Source: Conus ventricosus (taxonomy: Eukaryota; Mollusca; Gastropoda; Neogastropoda; Conidae). Taken from it: a DNA stretch of 64,000 nucleotides. Location of the stretch: positions 1,549,211 through 1,613,210 of the forward strand of contig CM031617.1 of assembly GCA_018398815.1 (NCBI GenBank), given 5' to 3'. The notes under the pieces were generated by a model, which made no database searches, was not told the DNA's origin, and saw only the letters and a program-made list of their open reading frames with translations. A program made the position numbers and the translations under genes. Shown piece by piece: positions 46,866 through 58,280 of this stretch (positions are counted from its first letter, which is position 1; every line of letters starts with the position of its first letter).

Positions 46866-49800
46866 GTGGCTGGCGGCATGCATGGTGGGTGTGTGTGGTG
46901 GTGCGTTTGGTGGTATAGCTGAGGTTTGCCCCCGAAGGTGTGTGTGCGTTAATCTGGTTGGGGTAATCTTAAGGGTGGTTTAAAACACTTGGGTGTTGAA
47001 TGTGGCATTTATTTTTTGAGCCCTCCTTGCGGCCCTTTTATGTTTTTTGGGGGGATTTTCCCGGTGAAATTTTCCCCCCCCACCGGTTTTAAGGCCCGAG
47101 GTAAGCCGGCCCCCGTTTTGAAGTTTGCTGCACATAATTTTTTTGGTTCCTGTTTTGGTGGGTAGGGCCTGGGGGGGCCCAAATGCCCCGGGGTTTTGGG
47201 GACACCCTTTTAAAACAAAACAAAAAAAAGATTGTTTTTAGCCAAAAAAAACCCCAAAGCTTAAACCGAACAAAAAAAGATGATAAGTGCTTAAGCCCCA
47301 GAAAAAGGGGCCCTTTTGGGCTTCAGGAAAACTTTCTAGCTTAAAAATTTTAGTTGCCCTTTTCCCGTTCTTCTAGTAAAACCCTAAAAAAATTTGTTAG
47401 TTTCCCTTTTCTTTTTCTAAATTAAAACCCCCCAAAAAAAATGTTTTTTATCCTTTTCAATACTAATTTACTAAAATTTTCAATTTCGTTTTTTTTAATT
47501 TGGGTTTTTTTTTCTTTTTAAAAATCTTTTTAATAATTTTTCAAAGGTTTTTTTCCCCCTTAAAAAAAACCGCTTTCTTTCTTAAAAACTTTTAAAAAAG
47601 TTTTTTTTGAATAGTCCCCTTATCCCCGTTCTTATAAAGCAGCCCCCGGGGGCCCGCCCCCCCCCCCTTTTCAAAAATAAAAGTGTTCTTCTCAAAAGTT
47701 ATAAAAATTTTAAAAGCCCTTTTTTTTCTAACAACTAAAAATTTGTTTAAAATTAAAAAAACCCTTTTGTATTATAGTAAAATTTGGGGGCGAAAATAAA
47801 ATTTTTTCAAATTTTTCAAAATTTTGAACATGAGGTTTTATTGTTTTCCCCAAAGTTTTTCAAAAAAAATCATAGGGGGTTTTTTTAAATTTTATTTAAA
47901 ATTTTTTTAAAAGATTAATCAATCCCGTTTTTTTGTTTTTTATTTGCAAATTGTTTTGTTTTTTAAAACCCTTTAAACCTAATGTGAAGATTAACTTAGC
48001 TGTAAGTTGTTTTTTGACTAATAGAAATTTTTTGTTGTTTTGAGCCTTATTCCTCCCTTTCACTTTTTTTAAGTTCAAAATCTTTTTCACTAAAAAGTTC
48101 CTTTCTTAAAGCAGCCCCCACACCCCATTTTGCTCATCTTTTTAAACGTTTCAAATTCTTTTTAAACCCCTCCTTTTTCGGGGAAGAATGTAATTTTGGG
48201 CCCCCCCCCCCCCCCCTTTTAAATTTCCCCGTTTTTTCCCCCCCTTTTTTCATTTCCTTTTGGCAGCCTTGGAAAAGGACAAAGAAAGGCCTTTAAATTT
48301 TTTGAAATTTTTTGGGTTTTAAAAAAATTAAAAGGGCTTTTATTTTTTAGTCCATTCTTAGGTTTTGGGCATTTTTTTCTTTGAAAATTTATTTCTTGGG
48401 CTTTTTGTTCTAGTTCGTATTTTTTGTCGGAAAACCCTTTTTTTTTTTGAACCTTTTGGTTTAAACCATCAGGTTTCTCCCCCCTCAAAGCGCATCCCCA
48501 TTTTTTTTAAAGTTTTTAAATCTAAGGCTTTTAATTCAAATTTCCTTTAAACCTATTTAATCCCCCTTTTTTTGGGGCCCCCAAAAAAATTTTTGTAAAT
48601 TTTTTATTTTATTTCCCTGTTGGTTTTAAATTTTTTGACTTTTCGTTTTTTAAACTTTATTTTAAATTTTTTTTTCCCAAAGCATTTTTCTGTAAAGGGA
48701 ATTTTAAATTTTTTATAAAATAGTTTCCCCCAGGGAAAACTCAGAAATTGAGGGTTTATTTTAATTTTATCAGGCTTCCCCCCCCAATGTGGTTTTTTAA
48801 TCAGATGGCGGAATTTTCCCCTAAAGTATTTTTTTGTAACTCTTTTCTTAGTGTCAAAAAATAAATTTTGCTTTTTAAAAATGTAATAATTCCTTTTACT
48901 ATTTTTCTTTTGTGCAAATTTTTTAATTTTGGTAATGTAAGTTTTTTGTTCTTTTGTCAAAACCCTTTTTAAACTATTTTTTTCGGTAAATTTTTCCCCC
49001 CGATTTGTAATTTTAGAACAATTTTTTGGATTTTTTTTAACCCCCATTTTTAAAACATTTATGGGGGTTTTGTTCCCCAATTTTTTTTAACGTTTAAAAA
49101 GAAAGGCTTTTTGGGGGTTTTTATGCAAAATTTTTCGAAAAAAAAAATTAAAATTAAAAAAATTTTAAAATTTTGTTTGGCCCATAAAATTTAAAAAAAA
49201 AAAATACAACCCCCAAATTTTGGGGCCCCCTCAGTTTCAAAAAATTGATTTCCCCTTACAAAAACTTTCCCCCCCCGCCCAACCGTGTGGGTTCAGCCCT
49301 CCATCAGTTTTTAAACAGTTAAAATTTCTTGTTTTTAACCTTTGGGGGTTTGGGGATTGACTTAAAAAACCTGACCTTTTATCAGGTTTTAAAATTTCAT
49401 TTTTTTAATTGACGATTTTATAATGAAGGAACCTTTTACAAAAGGTTTAATCCCGGGACTTTTTTGGGCTTTTTAAAGGATTTAACCAATTTTATTTTTT
49501 AAACTTTCTTGGGCTTTATTTGGCCCCCCATTTTGGGGGCCAAAAAAGTATAAAAATTACTGGGGCCTCCTAAACCCCCTTGGGGAAGGGGTACCTCGGG
49601 GGTGGGGTTTCAGTGGAAAAAACAGACCCTTTTGGGCCTCTAAAAAGGGAACAAAAACATCAAAGTAACGGGTTTTTTCTAGGGGAAACCAGTAAAAAGT
49701 CCATGGGTTTTAAACCAAAAACAATATTTCTTTTTGGGCCTTTTTACAGTGTTTTCCTTTTGTTAAAAAGGTACCCAAAAATTTTTTCAATTGAAATCGG

Positions 49801-51930
49801 AGCTTTTCGGGTGGAAACGCTTTATTTGACCCCGATATACAAAATAAAACAAAAATGCCCCTTTGGGGGGCAAAAAACGAAAGGGCAAAAAAGACCTAAA
49901 CTGGCCAAATTAAAAACAAAAAAAAAAAAGATGGCCCCCCCTTATCTAAAAACCCCTTTTTAAACCCAAAAAGTTAAAAACCAAATAAAAAAAATAATGC
50001 CCCGAATTGAAAAAAACAATTTTTTTTGGAAAATGCCAGGTTTCCCCCTTCTTTACTTAAAAAAAAGTTAAACCCCAAATTAAAAAGAAACCCCCCAAAA
50101 AGGTGGCATGCCCTTTTGCTTGATGACAAAAAAACCCCTAAAAACCCCCAAACCAGGTAAAATTCAACTTTTGGCTTTTTTTTTAAATCGCCGGTTTAAG
50201 TGTTTTTAATGTTTTTTTAAGGGGGGGTTAAAAATGGGGGGGGCATTGGCTTTGACCACCCCTGTAATGCAACAATGTCTTTTGAAAACTGGTTTAACCT
50301 TTTTTTGGTTTCCTTTTAAAAAAAAAAGGCTTTTTCTTCTGCTAGGTGGTTTTTTTTTTCTTTTTTCCTTATTTGTCACTTAGTTTTTTAAATTTTTTAA
50401 TCCCCTTTGTTTACTTTTTTGGGGTTTTTAAAATTTTTTAGTTTTTTTGGGTTTTTTTTTTAAATCGGCCCCCAAGGGGGTTCGCCCCAGGGGTTTTTTT
50501 TTTTTCTTTTTTTATCTTTGTTCATGTTTTGCAAAATTTTTTAATTTTCTTTGGTTTTAAAAAGAAAGGGGTTCCCATTTTTTTAGGTAGGGTTTGGGGA
50601 TTGTTTTTAATGGTTTTTTAAAAGGGGTTTTTCCCCTTTTATTTTTTATTTTGTTGCGTTTTTTTCTTTGTTTATTTTTTATTTTTATCTTTTGGGGTTT
50701 TTATGGTTTTTAAATAGATACCTAAATTTTGGTTTTTAAAAGCAAGGGGATTCGTTCGCTAAAAGAGGTTTTTTTAAGTGATCCCCACCCCCCCCAAAAA
50801 AACTTTTTTCCCCATGTTAAAAAATTTCCCCTTTTTTTTTTTTAAAAAAATGTTTATTTTTTTTCCAAAAACTTTGGGGATAAAGGGGGGGTTTTGCCCT
50901 TTGTAAAAAATTCCCCGGGTTTTCTTTCTGTTTAAACACCCCAAAAAGGAGTCAAATCTTGTTTAAAAACATTTTACTAGTTGTTTCCCCGTTAAACTTC
51001 TTCAAATTTACCGCCCCTTTTTAAATAAAATTTTTATTTTTTTTTAAAAAAGTAAGAATTTCTAATTTTTAGGAAAAGGGTAAAACCCCTTCTAAGGGGA
51101 AATAAAAAATATTTTTGTTTTTCCAAAAATTTAAGGTAAATTCTTAGTCAAAAAAGGGCCCCCAGGAGCAGATGATGAAAAGTGGCAGGGTTGCGAAACT
51201 TTCTTTCCCCAAAAAAAAACTGTTTTAAAACAGACCCAAGGCCAAAAATCTAGGGGTTAAAGGAAAAAATTTTTAATTTTTAAAACCGGGGAAAAAAATT
51301 TCTTTTTTAGAAAATTTTAACCCTTTGACATTTTGGGGAAAAAAAGGGCAAAAATTTTTCGAAAAATAAAAGGGCTAAAACAAAAAAAGGGGAGAGAAAT
51401 GGAAATTTTCCCGAGTTAAAATTTTTGCGTTTGAAAAGCCCTTCAACCCCCCCCAAATTTTACCCCAAAAAAAAAAATGGGAGCCCCTCTTTCAAAGGGG
51501 TTAAAAAAAGAAGTTTTAAATTTAAAAAAGTTTGGGGGGTTTTTAAAACAAACAGAAAGTAAAAAACCCGGGGTTTTTTTTTGTTTGTTTTGAGGTTTTT
51601 AGTGAAAAACAATACTTTAAAGGGAAAAAAAACAATTGTTTTTAGCATAAAAACAAAGGAAAATGAAAACCCAAAAAAAGTTTTTGGGAATTTTTTAGTT
51701 TAGGAGGGGAATAAAGAAGGGGAAAGGGGAAAAATACCCCCCCCCCCCTAAAAGAAAAGAAAATTTTTTAAATCCCAAAAACAAACAGGCAAGGTTTGTT
51801 AGGGGACAGCCTTTTAAAAATTTTTTAATTTTTTGTAAGCATTTTAAAAAAAAGAAAAATTTTTTTAAATTAAAAGTCAACAAGAGGGGGTTCCTTTTAA
51901 AGGGGGGATTTTTAAATTGTAAAAGAAAAT
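46480..51930. other. AT-rich homopolymer sequence, probably poor consensus
   Basis: Apart from a GT-rich stretch at 46690-46870, the region is dominated by short homopolymer runs (TTTT, AAAA, CCCC, GGGG) joined end to end. This texture is absent from the flanks. I see no repeat unit, element or gene. It looks like an unpolished or misassembled consensus in which run lengths are inflated. Confidence 0.6.
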
Positions 51931-51948
51931 TTTAGAAGGTGATTGAGA

Positions 51949-52254
51949 AACAATATCAGTCAAATTAGCATATATCGAAAGAGTAATTCATCATGCAACA
52001 TACCCCAAAAGCAAGGCAGACGCTATATGGAATTTTAGTTTTAGTGTCGCAGCAAGATCGCTTAAAGGTATTTTATTGCTGTGTGAAGATGAAGAACCAT
52101 TCAAAAGACAAACTGAAAATTTTATTAATCCTAAAATAACAAAAGTGCAATGTTCGATTGAGGGTAGTCCTAACCAAATCTATGCTAGCGGGCTTAGACC
52201 TTATCAGCATTTTGATGAAATAAGAAAATTGTTTGGGGGTGGGAGGTGTAGAAG
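51949..52254 (+). pseudogene. Fragment resembling a protein family repeated in invertebrate mobile elements
   Basis: An open + frame of about 100 codons contains ATYPKSKADAIWNFSF, ARSLKGILLLCEDEEPF, FINPKITKVQCSIEG and SPNQIYASGLRPYQHFDEI. From memory, the pattern of an Asn-Pro-x-Ile-x-Lys-Val segment, then Ile-Glu-Gly-x-Pro-Asn-Gln and Tyr-Gln before an acidic pair recurs in multicopy proteins of unknown function in cnidarian and mollusc genomes, perhaps structural proteins of virus-like DNA elements. There is no start codon, and the frame loses resemblance after KLF (about 52232). It is a broken fragment and its function is not established. Confidence 0.45.
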
Positions 52255-52339
52255 TCCAACAGCAGACCTTGTGTCTAAAGATCTACACCTTGGCGGGGAT
52301 TGTGAGCGCTGGTCACGTCGCAAGTAACATGACAGTGTT

Positions 52340-53450
52340 GGGAGCTCCGGAGAAAAGTGGCAATTTTGTACTTTCAAGTAACTAAGAAGCCACAATGTGC
52401 GTCGATTAGCAGTGCAATCAACAGCTGACCCCCCGCATGAAGCAATCATAAGTTTTGATGTGTTTTGGGCACTTTTAATTGTAATTTTCACGGTAACTTG
52501 GGCGGAAGGTGAACCGGAAGTCGCCAGCGAACCGGAAGTGGCCATTGTTTATATCTGCACGTCTGCATCGTAGGCCTACATGCATGGAGAGGAAAAGAAA
52601 GCAGTGTGCGAAGTCAGCGTCTAGTGGTTCGGATACCTCCTTCAATACACCTCCTCCTAGTTCCAGCAGTAAGAAGTGCAAGGCTTCAGGAGGAGATACA
52701 CAGCAGACGGAAGATTGAACTTTCTGTGAACTTTTCCCCTAGGCCAGAACAGTGCCGAGTTCGACAGCAAGGAAAGTAAAAACGTAAATTCAGGACAGTC
52801 GCAGTATGAGTATGGGTGACAACAACGAGGTTTTCTCTCTCGGAGTTGAACAGGGTGCAACTAATGATGATATTATGTTAAAAATGTGTGGGGTCAGCAA
52901 GACTCTGGAGAAAGTGATGGAGACGGTGGAAGAACTGAAATCAGTCATTTTTCACTTTACAAATTGATAATGACAAATTGAAAACGGAGGTGCAAGGGCT
53001 GAGGGATAGGGAAGATCAGCTTAAGGATAACATCAGAGAAGTGAAATTCACTGCAGAGTTAGCAGATCGCAGAAGTGAAGAGTTGTCAGCTTATATCAGA
53101 CGCAACAACCTCAGAATATTTGGTGTCAGTGAAAATAGTCGGGGCAGAGTGGAGACACCAGCAGAGTGCGAAAACAAAGTGCTTTCTCTCTTCAAGGAGA
53201 AATTGAAGATTAAGGTCGATCCCAGAGATATCGAGGCTGCACACGGGTGGGGTGGTCCCAAGAAGGGGGCCTCGGACGCTGCAAACGGCCCCGCGGGGGA
53301 TTATTGTACGGTTCGTGTCCAGGCGAACCGCGCGACGAGGTGCTCTATGCACGCAGAAATCTTCAAGGAACAAAAGATCTTGATGGTGGAAGACTTGACA
53401 CCCCGGGCCTACGCTCTGTTGTGTGTGTCACGGACAAAAAATGAAACAAC
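52340..53450 (+). mobile_element. LINE fragment: 5' leader and broken ORF1
   Basis: A GC-richer leader (52340-52575) precedes a Met-rich start (MERKRKQCAKSASSG, 52581). After slips the frame continues with GDNNEVFSLGVEQG, a coiled coil (KTEVQGLRDREDQLKDNI), the RRM-like core (AYIRRNNLRIFGVSE, then DPRDIEAAH) and, in shifted frames, RDEVLYARRNL and ILMVEDLTPRAYALL. This is the order of LINE ORF1 RNA-binding proteins. The protein ends at about 53450 where the sequence changes, and no ORF2 follows. Confidence 0.8.
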
Positions 53451-55236
53451 CCAACTTGGAGAGTCGCCGGCCACTTCAACTGGACATAAGTCCAAACGCA
53501 GACATCTTGGCGCCACGTAGACCGGGCCCATGTTCGGATCCGGCCAATTAAGCTTAGTGGAGAGGCTTCACAGAGACGGTACGATCCACCCAGACTGACT
53601 AAGCCGTTTTGACCGACGCCTCGATGTCTAGCGAGACGAGTCGTAGCGCCGGGCTCAGGCTCATCTGGCCACTTTGTGGAACCAGCGTCATTGTTAATCA
53701 GACGTCGTGGCGCCCACCCAGACTCAGCTGGCCAATTTACACTGCCAGTGTCCACGACTTAAGCCACACGGCGCCAGTTAAGTAGGAAAGGGGGGAGGTA
53801 GTGTGTGGTGGGGGTGAAATCTAGCTAATCAATTAAATGACCAATTGACCACCACAGAGAGTAAGGCGTGTCGGCGTGACTGTCATGATTTGAATATCCA
53901 ATGGAATTAGAGGGAGATAACTTCGGGTTGTCAGGGCGGTGAAAATACTGACCAATGGTACTCGCCCTTTTGGGACAGATCGGAACGAATTAAAGAGGAT
54001 GTGAGAGGGAGAGAACGGGCGAGAACGAGGGAGAGAACGAACAGAGAGAGACAGAGAGAGAGAGAGGTCTGAGTGTAATCTCGGAGGAGAGAAAAGCAGA
54101 GAGATGAGGGGAGGAGAGAAGAGAACCAAGTTGAGAGATTAGCATGAGATAGTCTGCAGAGGAAGGACTGAGGAGAGATGTGGAGAGAAAGAGAGTTGCT
54201 AACTAATGAAGAAGAAAGAAAGAAAAGAAAAAAAGAAAAGAAAAGCAACCATGTCCATTTGATAAGAGCAGACTAGAAGAGAGAGAGAGAGAGAGTGCAA
54301 TGTGTTAATGCGGGAAGAAAGAAAGGAGAACAGATCGATGTTGATAGTCACTGTTCTATCCTCACTTGGGTTCGACCTCATACTTGGCCAGCGCCACTTT
54401 CATCAGCAGTCCAGCCTGACCGGTGCCAGCAGTCCAGCTTGACCGGTGCAATCAGACCAACACCAGTGCCAGCAGCTGTGTCGTGTTGTGAAAGTGACAG
54501 TGAAAAGAAAAAGAAAAGAAAAGAAGAGACAGTGATTCGTGAATAGTTAAGATCACCTGGCCAGGTAAAGTAGAAATCTATTTATACCCGGGTTAGTTAA
54601 TGATGTTTTAGATAAATGATTTTTGTGAAGTTCAGGAAAGAGAGAATGTTTTATTTCATTTGATTCCATATGCATTGATGTTTTCGTTCTATGACCATGT
54701 GGAGTAAAGTTATAGACTTTACTAGTGGTTTGATGTGACGAATGCATGATATATGAATGAGATCGTAAGCAAGCTGTGAGTGTGTTTGGGCTGTGCGCTA
54801 GTCCTTCCTCCACTGACATCACCCGAGGTTGACAATTTATTGGCGAGCTGCCCAGGATATTCTGGCCCATTTATTATAATTGTTCAACTTCTCAGAGAGG
54901 AAGCTGGGTGGGATTCAAGTATTGTAATCCTAAGACAAGGGTTGTCTTACTGTATGTTCCCAAGATAGTTAAATACTAGGCTTGGCATTGCTTCCAAGAT
55001 AGTTAATACTAGGCTTGGCATTTCAGCCCCAGAGTACTTATTTCGCACAGATTGCCTATAATTCGCTCTCATAGTTGGGTCAGGCGCTGGGCGTCTTGTA
55101 AAAACTAACTACGTTGTCCCAAGCTAATATCATCATTCATAGGATTGTGCTATTACGTCACTCGTGTCGGTAACCACCAGTTTGGCTGTCGTAGTAGTAA
55201 AGTCTTGTTCAAAAAAAAAAAAAAAAAAGAGATATA
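53451..55236 (+). other. Leader/LTR candidate of the Ty3/Gypsy element
   Basis: A purine tract AGGAAAGGGGGGAGGTAG (53784-53801) is followed by TGTGTGGTGGGG, as at a polypurine tract/LTR start. It is also upstream of gag, where a 5' LTR would be. It includes a GA-rich block (54000-54300), three diverged 24-bp repeats around CCAGCAGTCCAGCCTGACCG (54400-54470), a TATA-like TTTATACCC (54576) and a 30-bp duplication around AGTTAATACTAGGCTTGGCA (54965-55022). I found no primer-binding site and no second LTR copy, so boundaries are open. Confidence 0.35.
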
Positions 55237-56836
55237 ATGGCGGAAGAAAAGAACACCCCCATTGAACAACTTGTGAGCGTCGCTCGTGATTTAGGCTACT
55301 CTGGAGATGAGTTGCGTGCATTCGTGGAAAACCAACAAAAGATGGAAAGAGATGAACGCGCGGAAAGACGCCGTGTTGCAGTAGAAATAGCAGAGCAGGA
55401 AAGGACTAAAGCTAGCGCAGAGCAGGAAACAGAAAGATTAAGGATTCAGGCTAATGAAATCAGGCTAGGGAAAAGCAGGAAACAGAAAGACTAAAGGTTC
55501 AATTAGAGCTAGAGAAAGTGAGAATACAAAGGGAGACCACCGAGGATGGTAGCTCACTTTCCAGTGACTCTGTGCGCAGCTATGCTCCCCGACCCAAGTT
55601 GCCAAAATTCTCTGAAGGAACCGATTCGATTGATGCATACATCAGTCGTTTCGAAACGTTTGCGACCAGTCAGGGTTGGCCTTCAGAAGAGTGGGCAGTC
55701 ATTTTGTCAGCGTTACTGACGGGTAAGGCATTACAAATTTTCACTGCGTTACCAGCAGAACAACAGTCTGATTTTGGTGCTGTGAAGGAGTCTTTAATGA
55801 AGGGATTTGACCTCACAGAGGAAGGATTCAGGAAGAAATTTCGTTCAGCTAAATTACAAGCAGGTGAGACGTACACTCAGTTTGGTGCACGTTTAGATCA
55901 CTATTTTGATAAATGGTTAGAGTTGAGTGGTACGAAGAAGGAGTTCGCTGAATTGAAAGAGCTAGTTATGAAGGAACAGATTTTGTCAGGTTGCGGCCCT
56001 GAGTTAACCATACATTTGAAAGAGAGACAGCCGGAGACAGCAGGAGAGTTGTTGAAGTTCGCAGAGGTGTATAGAGAGGCACGTTTGGGCACTAAAGTGC
56101 AGGAGAGACAGGTGCTAGGCACAGGTGAGAAGAGTGCAAGGAGACTGGGGGAGTTTCCTGCAAAGTCTGCAAACCCAGTGGTGGGGCAGAAGGAAGGGCA
56201 AAGGGACATTAGGTGTTTCATTTGTCACAAGAAGGGACATGTGGCGAGGGATTGTCGCATGAGGTTCCAGAAGGCAGCAGCCTTGCAAGAGGTGGATAAG
56301 GGTCGTCAAGGGAAACGACCTGCAGTGGAACCAAAAGGGATCCAATCGGAAGAGGGTGGAGTGCAGCCTATGGCTAGCACTGGACAGCAGTCAGTGTCAG
56401 GGATGGAGGGCACTAGGCTGAGTGGTTCGTTACCAGTGGAAGAAGGGTGGATTGGCCAGCAGAGGGTGAAAGTGTTACGAGACACTGGTTGTTCATGCGG
56501 TGTAGTACGAACAACGCTGGTCGATAAAGGGGATTTGACAGGGCAAATCCAGACCTGTACTCTAATCGATGGCACTGTGAGGGAGTTTCCAGTTGCTAAG
56601 ATAGAAGTACGTACCCCTTACTTCTCAGGCGAGTTGTCTGCGTTGGTGATGGAGAAACCCCTTCACGATTTGATCATTGGAAATATTCCAGGTGCAAGGG
56701 ATCCAGGGGATCCTGAGTTGTTGACTGCTACAGGGGCAGCAGTTCAGACACGGAGCAAGAAGGAGGAAAAGGTTGTTAAACCGTTAGTTGTTCCAGGAAG
56801 GAAGTCGGGCATAGATGTGTCGCCTGATGAGTTTTA
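55237..56836 (+). pseudogene. Ty3/Gypsy gag and protease, frameshifted
   Basis: It begins at an ATG just after an A-run (MAEEKNTPIEQLVSVARDLG). The first 84 codons form a charged coiled coil. A one-base slip near 55467 moves the frame, which then runs to 56836. In order after the slip: capsid-like gag (LPKFSEGTDSIDAYISRFE, KALQIFTALPAEQQ), a CCHC zinc knuckle at about residue 233 of this frame (CFICHKKGHVARDC), and a retropepsin with the catalytic Asp-Thr-Gly at about residue 322 (VLRDTGCS) and a later DLIIGNIPGARD. A TTTT run at 56832 creates the stop. The next frame carries straight on into integrase. Gag packages element RNA and the protease cuts the polyprotein. As it stands it is broken. 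Confidence 0.88.
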
Positions 56837-56837
56837 G

Positions 56838-57660
56838 GGCAGCGCAGGAACAAGACCCTTCGCTCGTGAAGTCTTGGGAGTTGGCAAGAGGTGGAGAGAA
56901 ACAGGAGGTTAGAGGAGGTGAGACAGAATTTCTTGTGAAAGGCGGGCTGTTGTACCGAGTGTTCACCAAGGGGAAGACAGGTAAGGTGACCACTCAGTTA
57001 GAGGTACCAGCAGGTTATCGTGACACTGTCATGTCAGTGGGTCACGAGTCGCTCATGGCGGGTCATCTCGGCACCAGCAAAACAGCTGACCGAATCTTTG
57101 ATGATTTTCATTGGCCAGGAGCAATGGCAGACATAAAACGTTTCTGCATGTCATGTGACGTGTGTCAAAGGTCAGCCACAAGAGGGGTGAAGAGGAAGGC
57201 GCATCTTAAACATCCCCCTTTAATTGACACACCGTTCAGGAGAGTGGCTGCTGATCTGATTGGCCCAATCTCGCCCTGTTCCGAAGGTGGGCACAGGTAT
57301 GAGACATGCAAGGCTGCAAAGGAAAGTTTGCAGGAGGCTAGGGTCGTTCAGAAGAAGCAATATGACAGGAAGGTGAGGAAGCAATTCTCAGGTGGGAGAT
57401 CAAGTCCTGGTACTGCTTCCCACGGGTCACAACAAGCTGCTGATGCATTGGAAAGGACCATTCACCATCACTGAAAAGGTCGGTCGGGATTACCGATTGA
57501 TGTGAATGGGAAACTAAAACTTTTCCATGCGAATTTTCTCCGCAAATATATTCAGCGTGAGACTCAGCACATAGGCTCAGCAGCAATCATTGATGAGGTG
57601 AAGGAACCCAGCAAAAGGAGATTTGTTACCTAAGTTCCAGAAGAGTCATACAGGATTGTC
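56838..57660 (+). pseudogene. Ty3/Gypsy integrase, catalytic core mostly deleted
   Basis: It follows the protease with no RT in between. The zinc-binding N-terminus is intact (HESLMAGHLGTSKT with two His, then CMSCDVCQRS). The start of the catalytic core is present, including the first acidic residue (RRVAADLIGPISP). At about 57303 it jumps to sequence that normally lies after the core (AKESLQEARVVQKKQYDRK), so the other two catalytic residues are missing. The C-terminal chromatin/DNA-binding part persists in shifted frames to about 57640. It cannot catalyse strand transfer. Confidence 0.85.
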
Positions 57661-57743
57661 ACTGTAGGAAGGGCTAGACAGTATGAGTTCCTAGTATTGT
57701 TGTCGAGCGCACAAAGCAGGCCGAAAGAGGAAAAGGTGAGAAG

Positions 57744-58280
57744 ATGAGAATTCAAGAGACCAAAGACCAAAACAGAAGTCAGAGTCTGCTAGGTTTTATT
57801 GGGTTCTATAGGTATTTGTCCCAAATTGTTGCTGCAATCACGAGTCCTCTCAGTGATTTGGTCAAGGCAGGAAACCGGCATGGGTCGAACGGTCAGACGC
57901 TGCAAGAGGCAAGCACTGCAGACTTGTTGGAAAGAATAGGTTCCCGTCCATCTTGAAGCTACCATTATATGCCAAACCATTTTTGTTGCGGACAATGCAT
58001 CAGGTGGTGGGATTAGGTGCAGTATAGTTGCAAGGAGCATGAAGAGGTCGAGTTTCCTGTGAGAATATGCTGCAGTAAGTTGACAAAAGTGTGAAGAAGG
58101 GTACGCAACGGTGGAGAAGGAGTGTTTAGCGGTCGTGTTGGCCGTGCAAGAAATTCCACACATACTTGTAGGGAAAGAGTTTCGTGATCGAAACGGATCA
58201 TCAACCACTCAAATTCCTGCAGGGGCGCAGTTGAAAAACAGCAGAGTTCAGCGTTGGGCAATGGCACTGCAGCCCTACAG
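57744..58280 (+). pseudogene. Ty3/Gypsy RT connection and RNase H remnant
   Basis: The + frame shows SLLGFIGFYRYLSQIVAAIT and SPLSDLVKAG, the thumb/connection end of RT. It then shows, in shifted frames, TVEKECLAVVLAVQEI with the RNase H Glu, ETDHQPLKFL with an Asp, and RVQRWAMALQPY just before the gap. The palm and fingers of RT are absent between 57660 and 57760. Order on the chromosome is integrase then RT/RNase H. The remainder and any 3' LTR lie in or beyond the assembly gap. Confidence 0.85.
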
